This document shows positions 31,199 to 44,391 of a stretch of 64,000 bases of DNA, piece after piece (position 1 is the first letter of the stretch; each line of letters opens with the position of its first letter). The stretch is from NCBI GenBank assembly GCA_001643675.2, contig LSRY02000022.1:1291001-1355000 (forward strand), given 5' to 3'. The DNA is from Monocercomonoides exilis (lineage: Eukaryota > Preaxostyla > Oxymonadida > Polymastigidae). The position numbers and the translations under genes were made by a program. The notes under the pieces were generated by a model. That model made no database searches. It worked only from the letters and a program-made list of their open reading frames with translations, and was not told where the DNA came from.

Positions 31199-33250
31199 TT
31201 TTCAATAAAACACTATTTTGATCAATTTTTATATAACTTTGATATAGATCAGTGAAAAAGTTTTTGAATCTCTTTTCAAAGAATAATACTATTTTAAGCA
31301 ACGAATAAATAAGAAATAATATGACATAATTATTCAAAGCAAACTTATTTTATACAACAAATGTCAAATCAATGAAAAAACATTTATATGAAATATTGTT
31401 TGTTTGTTTAATAACGTTTTTTTCTTTAACTTTATAAGTGATGAAGTCAATGTTCAAAAAATTTAGAAATCTATCGCTTTTACACAGGATCAGCAATTTG
31501 ACACTCCCAAATTTCAAAACTGGCACTGAAGTTTTATTGCTCCCAACAACACTTCTTTGAAAATATAAATGTCTTCCATTGGTTCCAAAACAGGGAACTT
31601 TATATGAAACTGAAGATTAATTATATTTTTCATTAAAAAAAATTTTTTTTTTCAATTTTAACTTTGTTGGACAATAAATATATTAGCTCTTGCATGTTTG
31701 TTTTCAAACGGTTTCAAAACTGATGAAATAATTGAAAAACCATTCAACTACATAGAAAACTGTAAGAAAATGTTTCTTTGCACATCTAAAACACTTCTGA
31801 ACAACAATAAAGATGCAGTCAACAGCAAATTGAACAAATGATTAATCGCTTTTCATTTCATATTCTTTTTTTTCTTCTTGCTTTTTCTTTTTCAAGAAGT
31901 AGTTTTCATGAGCCTTCTTTTTTTTGTGTGTGTGATTATTGGAGAAATGCATCTTGTCATCATTCAAACGTGTCTCACTCTTGAAGCTGTTAAACGTTTT
32001 GCTTTCCCCTTGTTTTTAATGATTGATTCTTTAAATTTTTCTTCTTCAAATGCATCTTTATCATCTTGAAGAATATCCAGCATACTTCTTTTTTCTGATT
32101 TGGTGTGTAATTATGGATTTTCAAGCTTTTTATGTCCAAAGCATGAAAAAATAGTTTCACTTATTACATTTTTCAACTTCACCAGATTTCAAAAAATTTT
32201 TGATTTTCATAACTGTAAACAAACATCATTGACATAATAACATTATATTTTGTGACCTCACATGCATTTCAAAAAAGAAACTAATTTTATTTTGTTGCGT
32301 TAATCTCAAAAATTTAATCTTATATGAATAATTATTCAATGAAAATTCCTGAAGTCTAATATTTTGTTGCAAATAAGAAATAATCTGATTTATTTGTTTC
32401 ATTGATCATCCTTATTCATTGTCGCAATTTGAATTATTAAGAAAATCAATGAATTAAATAAGTTAGAACTATGTCTTTAAAATAAGAACTCTTTTCTTTC
32501 GTGATAACATTTTCTTATTAATAATAATATTTTTTCTTTCAAAACGTCGAAAGTTGGATAATCAAAACATTTTTTAATTGTTTCGATTGATTTCTTCACT
32601 TGGCTGATCCTTTTTGAAATCATAAAAAATTCCGACGTTTGATCATAAAAAATTTTCATTAAGTGTGGGGTTGATAAGAAAAAATTTTTGTTAAATAATT
32701 CAAAAATCTGCATTCATATATTGTTAATATAATTTATTTGTTCGTTTAAAATTGTTTGCAATTGTTGTTATTTCAAATTTTGAAAAAAATATAAAAAATT
32801 TATTGGAAAACATCGATAATTCAATAAACACAACAAAACATTTTTTTTATCATTAATATAACATGAAAACAACAATAACAATATGAAATCAATAATTATT
32901 TAATATGAAAATTAGTTTAATGAGTTATTACAAAGAAATTTTAAAAATGAAATTGAAGATTCTAAAACATTTGTTGAAAACAAACAATTTTCATTTACAC
33001 AAATGAAAAATATAATAGTTAAACTAGATATTTATCAGATATGCAACAATTAGAAGTTGATATTAGCTTGGAAATAAATAATACTTTAAAGAAGTTATTT
33101 TTATAAATTGATCAAAATTATTTTTTGAAATTACAAAGAAATAATGAAAAATTAAAGAAAATACAAAAACATCTGCTTTTTTCACTCAAAAAGGCCACAA
33201 CTGTAATGACCTCATCTTTCACATCCTCTGTTATTCTTTTTTCCATCCTT
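31199..33250. other. AT-rich intergenic region
   Basis: About 2 kb of very AT-rich sequence. No supported gene, RNA or repeat was seen. The left end should hold the promoter of the minus-strand surface gene. Confidence 0.55.
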
Positions 33251-34995
33251 CCACAATTCAATCTTCTGCCTCCTTGAAGGGTTCCTTGCTGCATCATCAT
33301 TCCTCTATTCTCTTTAGAATCAGCTTCACTCCCTCAACTCCACTCTGCTTTGTGCAAATAAAAGAACCATTCGCCTCTTCGACATATCATCCAATTTCCT
33401 TTGCATCCCCCACCCGGCTCCTTGCGCTCTCAACGCTTTTTCCCTCATTCTCTTCCGCACCATCATCTCCACACTTTGTGCGGCCTCTCAAATTCTTGTG
33501 CTCAATGCTGACTCTGGTTGCTTTCCCGAGCATCTTCTCTCCAAATATCTCATTATTGCAGCAGAAAACATTATTCTTCTCTATCTCCTGAGCAATCACA
33601 TATTCTTCTCTTCCTTTTCACCAAAAAAGTGAGAAAATTCATTAAGAATTATTCACTCCGTTTTTGACTTCCCTCTCGAATGTCTTGCTTTGAATAAGCG
33701 TTCGTATCATCATCCATGAATTCACCAACAAAAGCAATGCTATGAAAAATAACCGCTTTTTCTGTGGATTCCTCATTTGCTCTTCTCATTCCAAACTCAG
33801 CATTGCATCTCTTTGAGGAGGTGAAGGGAAGCTCCAAAACTTCTGTCTGAATTAACAACCGTGAATGTTCCCTCAACTGTATCACATCTCAGCACTCTTC
33901 CGCTCTCTTCGAATCTGCACTTAAAAACTCTCGTGAAAAAAGCAATTGACAGGATGGCTCAGACATCCAAGGATTGCTTCTTTCTTCATTGCGGCGTGTT
34001 GTTCAGGTCAATCAACACATTACTCTTCAAACTTCTTTCATTTTTCTTTTCATTTTCATTGTTTTTCAAATATCTTCAATTTATTTTCTCTTCTTATTTC
34101 TTTCTTTTTCTCTGCAAAACAATTACTTCTATCTCTTTGTCCTTATTCTCTTCAAGAACAATTGAAATATTCTTCTCATTTTCAACAATTTTGTTTTCTT
34201 CAGAAATACCCTCTTTCATTCTAATAAAACATCTTATTCAGAAGCAAAAAATGTGAAAATTCAACAAATGAAACGATAGATGATGATTATTGAGTGTGAT
34301 ATGATGTTTGTGGATATAAAGAAGAAGAAGATGATGATGAAGATGAAGAAGAAGAAGAAAATCTTCATATGCTGAAAATCGGTGAATTTGAGGAAGATAA
34401 AGGCGGTTTTGCAATGAAAATGATGTGTGTCGCATTTGAACACGTTTAAGCAGCTATCTCTTTCTCTTCCTCAGGAGAAAAAGATGAATCCACAAAAGAG
34501 CAGCAAATTTCGGAACAGAAACATTCAGCTTTACAGCAATCAATAAACCATGAAGATTACTAAATGGAAGATGACACAAAAGAAGATAAAATAATTGTTG
34601 CTTTGTTGTTTCAGATGTTGCTCCTTGAAATTATCAAGATAAGAATGAATATGACTTTTTATTCAACACTTCTTTGAACGACTCTGGTGCATGTGTGTTC
34701 GCTGCAACCTTCTCAGTCTCTTCTTCAGCTTTCTATTTCACACTCTCTTCTTTTAATCATCCTCGCGTGTATCTTTTTCTTTCTTCTTTTCCATTGTTGA
34801 CTCTCTCTTTCTCTCTCTCTCGCTAAAACTCAAAGCAGCTGAAACAGTTAAACATTGAAATATTCATGTTCTTCTTCCTCCTCTTTTGACATTTTGAGAA
34901 TGACAACATTCATGTTTACTTTTTTTCTCCTTCTTTTTTGTTTTGAGTGCACTTTCTTTCAGTATTTCATCTAAAAAGCTTTCAAATTAAACTTC
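33251..34995. other. Possible coding relics
   Basis: 33260-33600 and 33840-34010 are less AT-rich than their flanks. On the minus strand they give protein-like scraps (for example FEESGRVLRCDTVEGTF at about 33908-33858) broken by stops. 34310-34370 holds a GAAGAAGATGAT microsatellite. No family was recognised. Confidence 0.3.
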
Positions 34996-35386
34996 CTATC
35001 TGTTTAAAACCAGATCTTTTCGAATTCGCAGCGCCTTCATTATCCAAACAACAAGAGGCGATTCGAAATGTCCCTTCATCAACACCTTCCTCTTGTTCGC
35101 TTCACTTTCGAAGTTCGATTCGCTTATATAAATCTTCATCTTTGTCAGATTTGAGATAAACGCCTTTCTCTTCTTCTTGACCTGCTCCAGCTCCTTCTTC
35201 TGCTCGTCTTCGAGCTTTTCCCGCTCTTTCTCTGAATTCTCCCACTCTTCCTCCAGAGACTCCTTTCTCTTCTTCACTGCCTCTTCCTTCTGCATCTTCT
35301 CCATCTTCAGCTGTATCGCTTTCTCTTCCTCAATTCGATCGATGCGGCTTGGAATGGTTGACAATTTTGGCTCGGGAAAGCAAAAT
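34996..35386 (-). pseudogene. Coiled-coil protein fragment
   Basis: A minus-strand frame of about 125-130 codons without an ATG at its start. It contains PEPKLSTIPSRIDRIEEEKA and then a long coiled-coil of K/E/Q heptads (KMEKMQKEEAVKKRKES and on). The end is less repetitive: NLTKMKIYISESNFESEANK, then KGHFESPLV. A second minus-strand piece at 35999-35742 could be an earlier part of the same gene. No start, splice sites or domain could be fixed, so this is treated as a fragment of unknown function. Confidence 0.35.
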
Positions 35387-35741
35387 AGGCAAAGGAATGG
35401 GGTGATTCATTTGATAAGTGGGAGTTTGAATGTAGGTGGAAGAAGGAGAAAAGATCACATTGAAAGAGGGGGAAAAGTGATTGATGTGAAAAAGACAAAG
35501 CATTGGCAATCTGATTGTTATCAGATGAAATTGGTTCTGATGGAAGAAGGAGATGATGAAGATAATGAAGAAGAAGAGAAGGATGTTGATGCAGTTGATT
35601 GAAGTGTTTATTGAAGCGTTGACTGAGGAGTCTGATTTATTCCAACTAACGTTGCGTAATGACATTTTGTTTGTGAAAAGATGATCTGTTTATTCTAAAT
35701 GATTCTCTTTCATTTTCTTCTCTCAGCTCCCTTTCTTTCAT

Positions 35742-35999
35742 TCAACTCAGTTTTTCGTTTGTTTTCTTCTTCGATTTCAACAAGAACTCCTTTCTCTCCT
35801 TCTTCCTTTCGTTCTCCTCCTCTTCCACTCCTCTCACCACATCCACATCTTTCACTTCCTCCTCAAACCACTTGCCATCTACAAGCGGAATATCGCCAGC
35901 TGACATCAGAGTCAGTATCCTTTCAGGTGCCAGCGATAAAAACAGCGAAAGATAATCTGTGTTCTTCTTCTCCTCTTTCCTCGTCTTTATCCCTTCCAA
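35742..35999 (-). pseudogene. Protein-like fragment next to the array
   Basis: A minus-strand 85-codon frame with a protein-like middle (LSLAPERILTLMSAGDIPLV, then a DGKWFEEEV segment) and a charged K/E-rich end. It may belong with the coiled-coil fragment at 34996-35386. Only about 30 bp separate it from the tandem array, so the array may have replaced the rest of this gene. Confidence 0.3.
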
Positions 36000-36221
36000 T
36001 GTCTCACGAAAGTAGTTTCTTGGAGCCTAGGTTAGGGTTAATTGTGACAAAAACTCGTTTTTCAGACAAGCAACTACTGAGATATCATGATTTGTGATAT
36101 TATCTGACAACTTTTCTGTCATGACTTATGAAAATATTTGATTTTTATTGAAAATCCAGTCAAAAACAATGATAAAATAAATTTTTTAAAAATGATTGAG
36201 AACAATGACAAATCTGATTGT

Positions 36222-36248
36222 AGGTTCGGGTTAGACCGTGCTGAACCT
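36222..36248. other. Conserved short hairpin in each array unit
   Basis: AGGTTC and GAACCT enclose 15 nt. The segment is kept in all three classes, although two class C units change the 3' arm (GAACCC). The first unit's coordinates are given. Confidence 0.6.
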
Positions 36249-36412
36249 GATGATTGTTGTTGTAGTTTTTGTGGTCATCTAATAGAAACTCAGGGAAAAA
36301 ACTTAATTTTTTAGTCATTTTTTCAGTCATTTTAACATGTCATTTTTGACCAAAAATTTGCCTTACCCCCGAGTTTGATGGGGGGTGCCCAGCCTCCAGT
36401 ATGTGGCCTTCG

Positions 36413-36443
36413 TAGAAGGCGGACGCGGAGCGGACGCCTTCTA
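36413..36443. other. Conserved 9-bp-stem hairpin in each array unit
   Basis: TAGAAGGCG and CGCCTTCTA form a perfect stem with the 13-nt loop GACGCGGAGCGGA. The sequence is unchanged in every unit inspected, including the partial copies near 59258 and 60640, while flanking bases differ between classes. The first unit's coordinates are given. Confidence 0.85.
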
Positions 36444-36466
36444 AAACCTCGTTTCCTGCCTTTTCA

Positions 36467-36482
36467 CAGGGCCTGCGCCCTG
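36467..36482. other. Second GC-rich hairpin in each array unit
   Basis: CAGGGC, loop CTGC, GCCCTG. In class B the 3' arm is GCTCTG, which still pairs through a G-U wobble in RNA. The unit at 46324 has GCCCCC here and loses the stem. The first unit's coordinates are given. Confidence 0.7.
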
Positions 36483-36568
36483 CAAAACCGACCCTTCTGG
36501 GGTCATATTTGACCAACACTGAAAATTTCATATATTCGTTCCTGTCACCTGGGCATTTCATCTGACAA

Positions 36569-36614
36569 CCCCCACACCACCCCCACACCCCCCATACCCA
36601 CTGACACTCCCACT
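36569..36614 (-). other. G-quadruplex-capable tract in each array unit
   Basis: The minus strand carries several runs of 3-6 G within about 45 bases (GGGTATGGGGGGTGTGGGGG then TGGTGTGGGGG). At least four runs are close enough for an intramolecular quadruplex. It is present in all classes with small changes in run length. Confidence 0.7.
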
Positions 36615-39600
36615 GTATATATCTGTTATAATGTCAGAATATCCTTTGATTTTTAATGAATTTTTCTTGTCATTTTTTTGAGTGAAGAAAAACAATAAAT
36701 ATTTTATATCTCACTGGAATGACTGATTTGGAGGGAGATATTTTGCCAGTGTGTTAGTTGTGAATTATGTGTAATAAAACAATATTGGAGAAAAAAAGAA
36801 AAAATTGAAAATTAATTAATTGAATATTATTGTTTTCATTCAGACAAGTCATTTGACTGAAAATATATAAAAATAATTTTTTAAAAAATAGAAAAATTTA
36901 GGTTGCAGTTAAAGTGCGTTGAAATATGCCTGAATTATCCCAACAAATATTAATAATTAATTATCACAAAATTATCAATCAACTTTTCTATCATGACTTA
37001 TAAAATAATTGAATGTTTATTTCTATTTATTCAAAAATAATAATAAAATAAATTTTTTAAAATCTATCATGCACTCGGTTAGGGTTAATTGTGACAAAAA
37101 CTCGTTTTTCAGACAAGCAACTACTGAGATATCATGATTTGTGATATTATCTGACAACTTTTCTGTCATGACTTATGAAAATATTTGATTTTTATTGAAA
37201 ATCCAGTCAAAAACAATGATAAAATAAATTTTTTAAAAATGATTGAGAACAATGACAAATCTGATTGTAGGTTCGGGTTAGACCGTGCTGAACCTGATGA
37301 TTGTTGTTGTAGTTTTTGTGGTCATCTAATAGAAACTCAGGGAAAAAACTTAATTTTTTAGTCATTTTTTCAGTCATTTTAACATGTCATTTTTGACCAA
37401 AAATTTGCCTTACCCCCGAGTTTGATGGGGGGTGCCCAGCCTCCAGTATGTGGCCTTCGTAGAAGGCGGACGCGGAGCGGACGCCTTCTAAAACCTCGTT
37501 TCCTGCCTTTTCACAGGGCCTGCGCCCTGCAAAACCGACCCTTCTGGGGTCATATTTGACCAACACTGAAAATTTCATATATTCGTTCCTGTCACCTGGG
37601 CATTTCATCTGACAACCCCCACACCACCCCCACACCCCCCATACCCACTGACACTCCCACTGTATATATCTGTTATAATGTCAGAATATCCTTTGATTTT
37701 TAATGAATTTTTCTTGTCATTTTTTTGAGTGAAGAAAAACAATAAATATTTTATATCTCACTGGAATGACTGATTTGGAGGGAGATATTTTGCCAGTGTG
37801 TTAGTTGTGAATTATGTGTAATAAAACAATATTGGAGAAAAAAAGAAAAAATTGAAAATTAATTAATTGAATATTATTGTTTTCATTCAGACAAGTCATT
37901 TGACTGAAAATATATAAAAATAATTTTTTAAAAAATAGAAAAATTTAGGTTGCAGTTAAAGTGCGTTGAAATATGCCTGAATTATCCCAACAAATATTAA
38001 TAATTAATTATCACAAAATTATCAATCAACTTTTCTATCATGACTTATAAAATAATTGAATGTTTATTTCTATTTATTCAAAAATAATAATAAAATAAAT
38101 TTTTTAAAATCTATCATGCACTCGGTTAGGGTTAATTGTGACAAAAACTCGTTTTTCAGACAAGCAACTACTGAGATATCATGATTTGTGATATTATCTG
38201 ACAACTTTTCTGTCATGACTTATGAAAATATTTGATTTTTATTGAAAATCCAGTCAAAAACAATGATAAAATAAATTTTTTAAAAATGATTGAGAACAAT
38301 GACAAATCTGATTGTAGGTTCGGGTTAGACCGTGCTGAACCTGATGATTGTTGTTGTAGTTTTTGTGGTCATCTAATAGAAACTCAGGGAAAAAACTTAA
38401 TTTTTTAGTCATTTTTTCAGTCATTTTAACATGTCATTTTTGACCAAAAATTTGCCTTACCCCCGAGTTTGATGGGGGGTGCCCAGCCTCCAGTATGTGG
38501 CCTTCGTAGAAGGCGGACGCGGAGCGGACGCCTTCTAAAACCTCGTTTCCTGCCTTTTCACAGGGCCTGCGCCCTGCAAAACCGACCCTTCTGGGGTCAT
38601 ATTTGACCAACACTGAAAATTTCATATATTCGTTCCTGTCACCTGGGCATTTCATCTGACAACCCCCACACCACCCCCACACCCCCCATACCCACTGACA
38701 CTCCCACTGTATATATCTGTTATAATGTCAGAATATCCTTTGATTTTTAATGAATTTTTCTTGTCATTTTTTTGAGTGAAGAAAAACAATAAATATTTTA
38801 TATCTCACTGGAATGACTGATTTGGAGGGAGATATTTTGCCAGTGTGTTAGTTGTGAATTATGTGTAATAAAACAATATTGGAGAAAAAAAGAAAAAATT
38901 GAAAATTAATTAATTGAATATTATTGTTTTCATTCAGACAAGTCATTTGACTGAAAATATATAAAAATAATTTTTTAAAAAATAGAAAAATTTAGGTTGC
39001 AGTTAAAGTGCGTTGAAATATGCCTGAATTATCCCAACAAATATTAATAATTAATTATCACAAAATTATCAATCAACTTTTCTATCATGACTTATAAAAT
39101 AATTGAATGTTTATTTCTATTTATTCAAAAATAATAATAAAATAAATTTTTTAAAATCTATCATGCACTCGGTTAGGGTTAATTGTGACAAAAACTCGTT
39201 TTTCAGACAAGCAACTACTGAGATATCATGATTTGTGATATTATCTGACAACTTTTCTGTCATGACTTATGAAAATATTTGATTTTTATTGAAAATCCAG
39301 TCAAAAACAATGATAAAATAAATTTTTTAAAAATGATTGAGAACAATGACAAATCTGATTGTAGGTTCGGGTTAGACCGTGCTGAACCTGATGATTGTTG
39401 TTGTAGTTTTTGTGGTCATCTAATAGAAACTCAGGGAAAAAACTTAATTTTTTAGTCATTTTTTCAGTCATTTTAACATGTCATTTTTGACCAAAAATTT
39501 GCCTTACCCCCGAGTTTGATGGGGGGTGCCCAGCCTCCAGTATGTGGCCTTCGTAGAAGGCGGACGCGGAGCGGACGCCTTCTAAAACCTCGTTTCCTGC

Positions 39601-42600
39601 CTTTTCACAGGGCCTGCGCCCTGCAAAACCGACCCTTCTGGGGTCATATTTGACCAACACTGAAAATTTCATATATTCGTTCCTGTCACCTGGGCATTTC
39701 ATCTGACAACCCCCACACCACCCCCACACCCCCCATACCCACTGACACTCCCACTGTATATATCTGTTATAATGTCAGAATATCCTTTGATTTTTAATGA
39801 ATTTTTCTTGTCATTTTTTTGAGTGAAGAAAAACAATAAATATTTTATATCTCACTGGAATGACTGATTTGGAGGGAGATATTTTGCCAGTGTGTTAGTT
39901 GTGAATTATGTGTAATAAAACAATATTGGAGAAAAAAAGAAAAAATTGAAAATTAATTAATTGAATATTATTGTTTTCATTCAGACAAGTCATTTGACTG
40001 AAAATATATAAAAATAATTTTTTAAAAAATAGAAAAATTTAGGTTGCAGTTAAAGTGCGTTGAAATATGCCTGAATTATCCCAACAAATATTAATAATTA
40101 ATTATCACAAAATTATCAATCAACTTTTCTATCATGACTTATAAAATAATTGAATGTTTATTTCTATTTATTCAAAAATAATAATAAAATAAATTTTTTA
40201 AAATCTATCATGCACTCGGTTAGGGTTAATTGTGACAAAAACTCGTTTTTCAGACAAGCAACTACTGAGATATCATGATTTGTGATATTATCTGACAACT
40301 TTTCTGTCATGACTTATGAAAATATTTGATTTTTATTGAAAATCCAGTCAAAAACAATGATAAAATAAATTTTTTAAAAATGATTGAGAACAATGACAAA
40401 TCTGATTGTAGGTTCGGGTTAGACCGTGCTGAACCTGATGATTGTTGTTGTAGTTTTTGTGGTCATCTAATAGAAACTCAGGGAAAAAACTTAATTTTTT
40501 AGTCATTTTTTCAGTCATTTTAACATGTCATTTTTGACCAAAAATTTGCCTTACCCCCGAGTTTGATGGGGGGTGCCCAGCCTCCAGTATGTGGCCTTCG
40601 TAGAAGGCGGACGCGGAGCGGACGCCTTCTAAAACCTCGTTTCCTGCCTTTTCACAGGGCCTGCGCCCTGCAAAACCGACCCTTCTGGGGTCATATTTGA
40701 CCAACACTGAAAATTTCATATATTCGTTCCTGTCACCTGGGCATTTCATCTGACAACCCCCACACCACCCCCACACCCCCCATACCCACTGACACTCCCA
40801 CTGTATATATCTGTTATAATGTCAGAATATCCTTTGATTTTTAATGAATTTTTCTTGTCATTTTTTTGAGTGAAGAAAAACAATAAATATTTTATATCTC
40901 ACTGGAATGACTGATTTGGAGGGAGATATTTTGCCAGTGTGTTAGTTGTGAATTATGTGTAATAAAACAATATTGGAGAAAAAAAGAAAAAATTGAAAAT
41001 TAATTAATTGAATATTATTGTTTTCATTCAGACAAGTCATTTGACTGAAAATATATAAAAATAATTTTTTAAAAAATAGAAAAATTTAGGTTGCAGTTAA
41101 AGTGCGTTGAAATATGCCTGAATTATCCCAACAAATATTAATAATTAATTATCACAAAATTATCAATCAACTTTTCTATCATGACTTATAAAATAATTGA
41201 ATGTTTATTTCTATTTATTCAAAAATAATAATAAAATAAATTTTTTAAAATCTATCATGCACTCGGTTAGGGTTAATTGTGACAAAAACTCGTTTTTCAG
41301 ACAAGCAACTACTGAGATATCATGATTTGTGATATTATCTGACAACTTTTCTGTCATGACTTATGAAAATATTTGATTTTTATTGAAAATCCAGTCAAAA
41401 ACAATGATAAAATAAATTTTTTAAAAATGATTGAGAACAATGACAAATCTGATTGTAGGTTCGGGTTAGACCGTGCTGAACCTGATGATTGTTGTTGTAG
41501 TTTTTGTGGTCATCTAATAGAAACTCAGGGAAAAAACTTAATTTTTTAGTCATTTTTTCAGTCATTTTAACATGTCATTTTTGACCAAAAATTTGCCTTA
41601 CCCCCGAGTTTGATGGGGGGTGCCCAGCCTCCAGTATGTGGCCTTCGTAGAAGGCGGACGCGGAGCGGACGCCTTCTAAAACCTCGTTTCCTGCCTTTTC
41701 ACAGGGCCTGCGCCCTGCAAAACCGACCCTTCTGGGGTCATATTTGACCAACACTGAAAATTTCATATATTCGTTCCTGTCACCTGGGCATTTCATCTGA
41801 CAACCCCCACACCACCCCCACACCCCCCATACCCACTGACACTCCCACTGTATATATCTGTTATAATGTCAGAATATCCTTTGATTTTTAATGAATTTTT
41901 CTTGTCATTTTTTTGAGTGAAGAAAAACAATAAATATTTTATATCTCACTGGAATGACTGATTTGGAGGGAGATATTTTGCCAGTGTGTTAGTTGTGAAT
42001 TATGTGTAATAAAACAATATTGGAGAAAAAAAGAAAAAATTGAAAATTAATTAATTGAATATTATTGTTTTCATTCAGACAAGTCATTTGACTGAAAATA
42101 TATAAAAATAATTTTTTAAAAAATAGAAAAATTTAGGTTGCAGTTAAAGTGCGTTGAAATATGCCTGAATTATCCCAACAAATATTAATAATTAATTATC
42201 ACAAAATTATCAATCAACTTTTCTATCATGACTTATAAAATAATTGAATGTTTATTTCTATTTATTCAAAAATAATAATAAAATAAATTTTTTAAAATCT
42301 ATCATGCACTCGGTTAGGGTTAATTGTGACAAAAACTCGTTTTTCAGACAAGCAACTACTGAGATATCATGATTTGTGATATTATCTGACAACTTTTCTG
42401 TCATGACTTATGAAAATATTTGATTTTTATTGAAAATCCAGTCAAAAACAATGATAAAATAAATTTTTTAAAAATGATTGAGAACAATGACAAATCTGAT
42501 TGTAGGTTCGGGTTAGACCGTGCTGAACCTGATGATTGTTGTTGTAGTTTTTGTGGTCATCTAATAGAAACTCAGGGAAAAAACTTAATTTTTTAGTCAT

Positions 42601-44371
42601 TTTTTCAGTCATTTTAACATGTCATTTTTGACCAAAAATTTGCCTTACCCCCGAGTTTGATGGGGGGTGCCCAGCCTCCAGTATGTGGCCTTCGTAGAAG
42701 GCGGACGCGGAGCGGACGCCTTCTAAAACCTCGTTTCCTGCCTTTTCACAGGGCCTGCGCCCTGCAAAACCGACCCTTCTGGGGTCATATTTGACCAACA
42801 CTGAAAATTTCATATATTCGTTCCTGTCACCTGGGCATTTCATCTGACAACCCCCACACCACCCCCACACCCCCCATACCCACTGACACTCCCACTGTAT
42901 ATATCTGTTATAATGTCAGAATATCCTTTGATTTTTAATGAATTTTTCTTGTCATTTTTTTGAGTGAAGAAAAACAATAAATATTTTATATCTCACTGGA
43001 ATGACTGATTTGGAGGGAGATATTTTGCCAGTGTGTTAGTTGTGAATTATGTGTAATAAAACAATATTGGAGAAAAAAAGAAAAAATTGAAAATTAATTA
43101 ATTGAATATTATTGTTTTCATTCAGACAAGTCATTTGACTGAAAATATATAAAAATAATTTTTTAAAAAATAGAAAAATTTAGGTTGCAGTTAAAGTGCG
43201 TTGAAATATGCCTGAATTATCCCAACAAATATTAATAATTAATTATCACAAAATTATCAATCAACTTTTCTATCATGACTTATAAAATAATTGAATGTTT
43301 ATTTCTATTTATTCAAAAATAATAATAAAATAAATTTTTTAAAATCTATCATGCACTCGGTTAGGGTTAATTGTGACAAAAACTCGTTTTTCAGACAAGC
43401 AACTACTGAGATATCATGATTTGTGATATTATCTGACAACTTTTCTGTCATGACTTATGAAAATATTTGATTTTTATTGAAAATCCAGTCAAAAACAATG
43501 ATAAAATAAATTTTTTAAAAATGATTGAGAACAATGACAAATCTGATTGTAGGTTCGGGTTAGACCGTGCTGAACCTGATGATTGTTGTTGTAGTTTTTG
43601 TGGTCATCTAATAGAAACTCAGGGAAAAAACTTAATTTTTTAGTCATTTTTTCAGTCATTTTAACATGTCATTTTTGACCAAAAATTTGCCTTACCCCCG
43701 AGTTTGATGGGGGGTGCCCAGCCTCCAGTATGTGGCCTTCGTAGAAGGCGGACGCGGAGCGGACGCCTTCTAAAACCTCGTTTCCTGCCTTTTCACAGGG
43801 CCTGCGCCCTGCAAAACCGACCCTTCTGGGGTCATATTTGACCAACACTGAAAATTTCATATATTCGTTCCTGTCACCTGGGCATTTCATCTGACAACCC
43901 CCACACCACCCCCACACCCCCCATACCCACTGACACTCCCACTGTATATATCTGTTATAATGTCAGAATATCCTTTGATTTTTAATGAATTTTTCTTGTC
44001 ATTTTTTTGAGTGAAGAAAAACAATAAATATTTTATATCTCACTGGAATGACTGATTTGGAGGGAGATATTTTGCCAGTGTGTTAGTTGTGAATTATGTG
44101 TAATAAAACAATATTGGAGAAAAAAAGAAAAAATTGAAAATTAATTAATTGAATATTATTGTTTTCATTCAGACAAGTCATTTGACTGAAAATATATAAA
44201 AATAATTTTTTAAAAAATAGAAAAATTTAGGTTGCAGTTAAAGTGCGTTGAAATATGCCTGAATTATCCCAACAAATATTAATAATTAATTATCACAAAA
44301 TTATCAATCAACTTTTCTATCATGACTTATAAAATAATTGAATGTTTATTTCTATTTATTCAAAAATAATA

Positions 44372-44391
44372 ATAAAATAAATTTTTTAAAA
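44372..44391. repeat. Junction of a 176-bp deletion inside one array unit
   Basis: The 20-base sequence ATAAAATAAATTTTTTAAAA normally occurs twice per unit, 176 bp apart. Here only one copy remains and the sequence between, including the GGTTAGGG motif, is missing. This is a deletion between direct repeats. Confidence 0.9.

Noticed and set aside
36221-36248. Possible tRNA T-arm (GGTTCGGGT...GAACC) in each unit
   Set aside because: No acceptor stem, D-arm or anticodon arm could be fitted around it.
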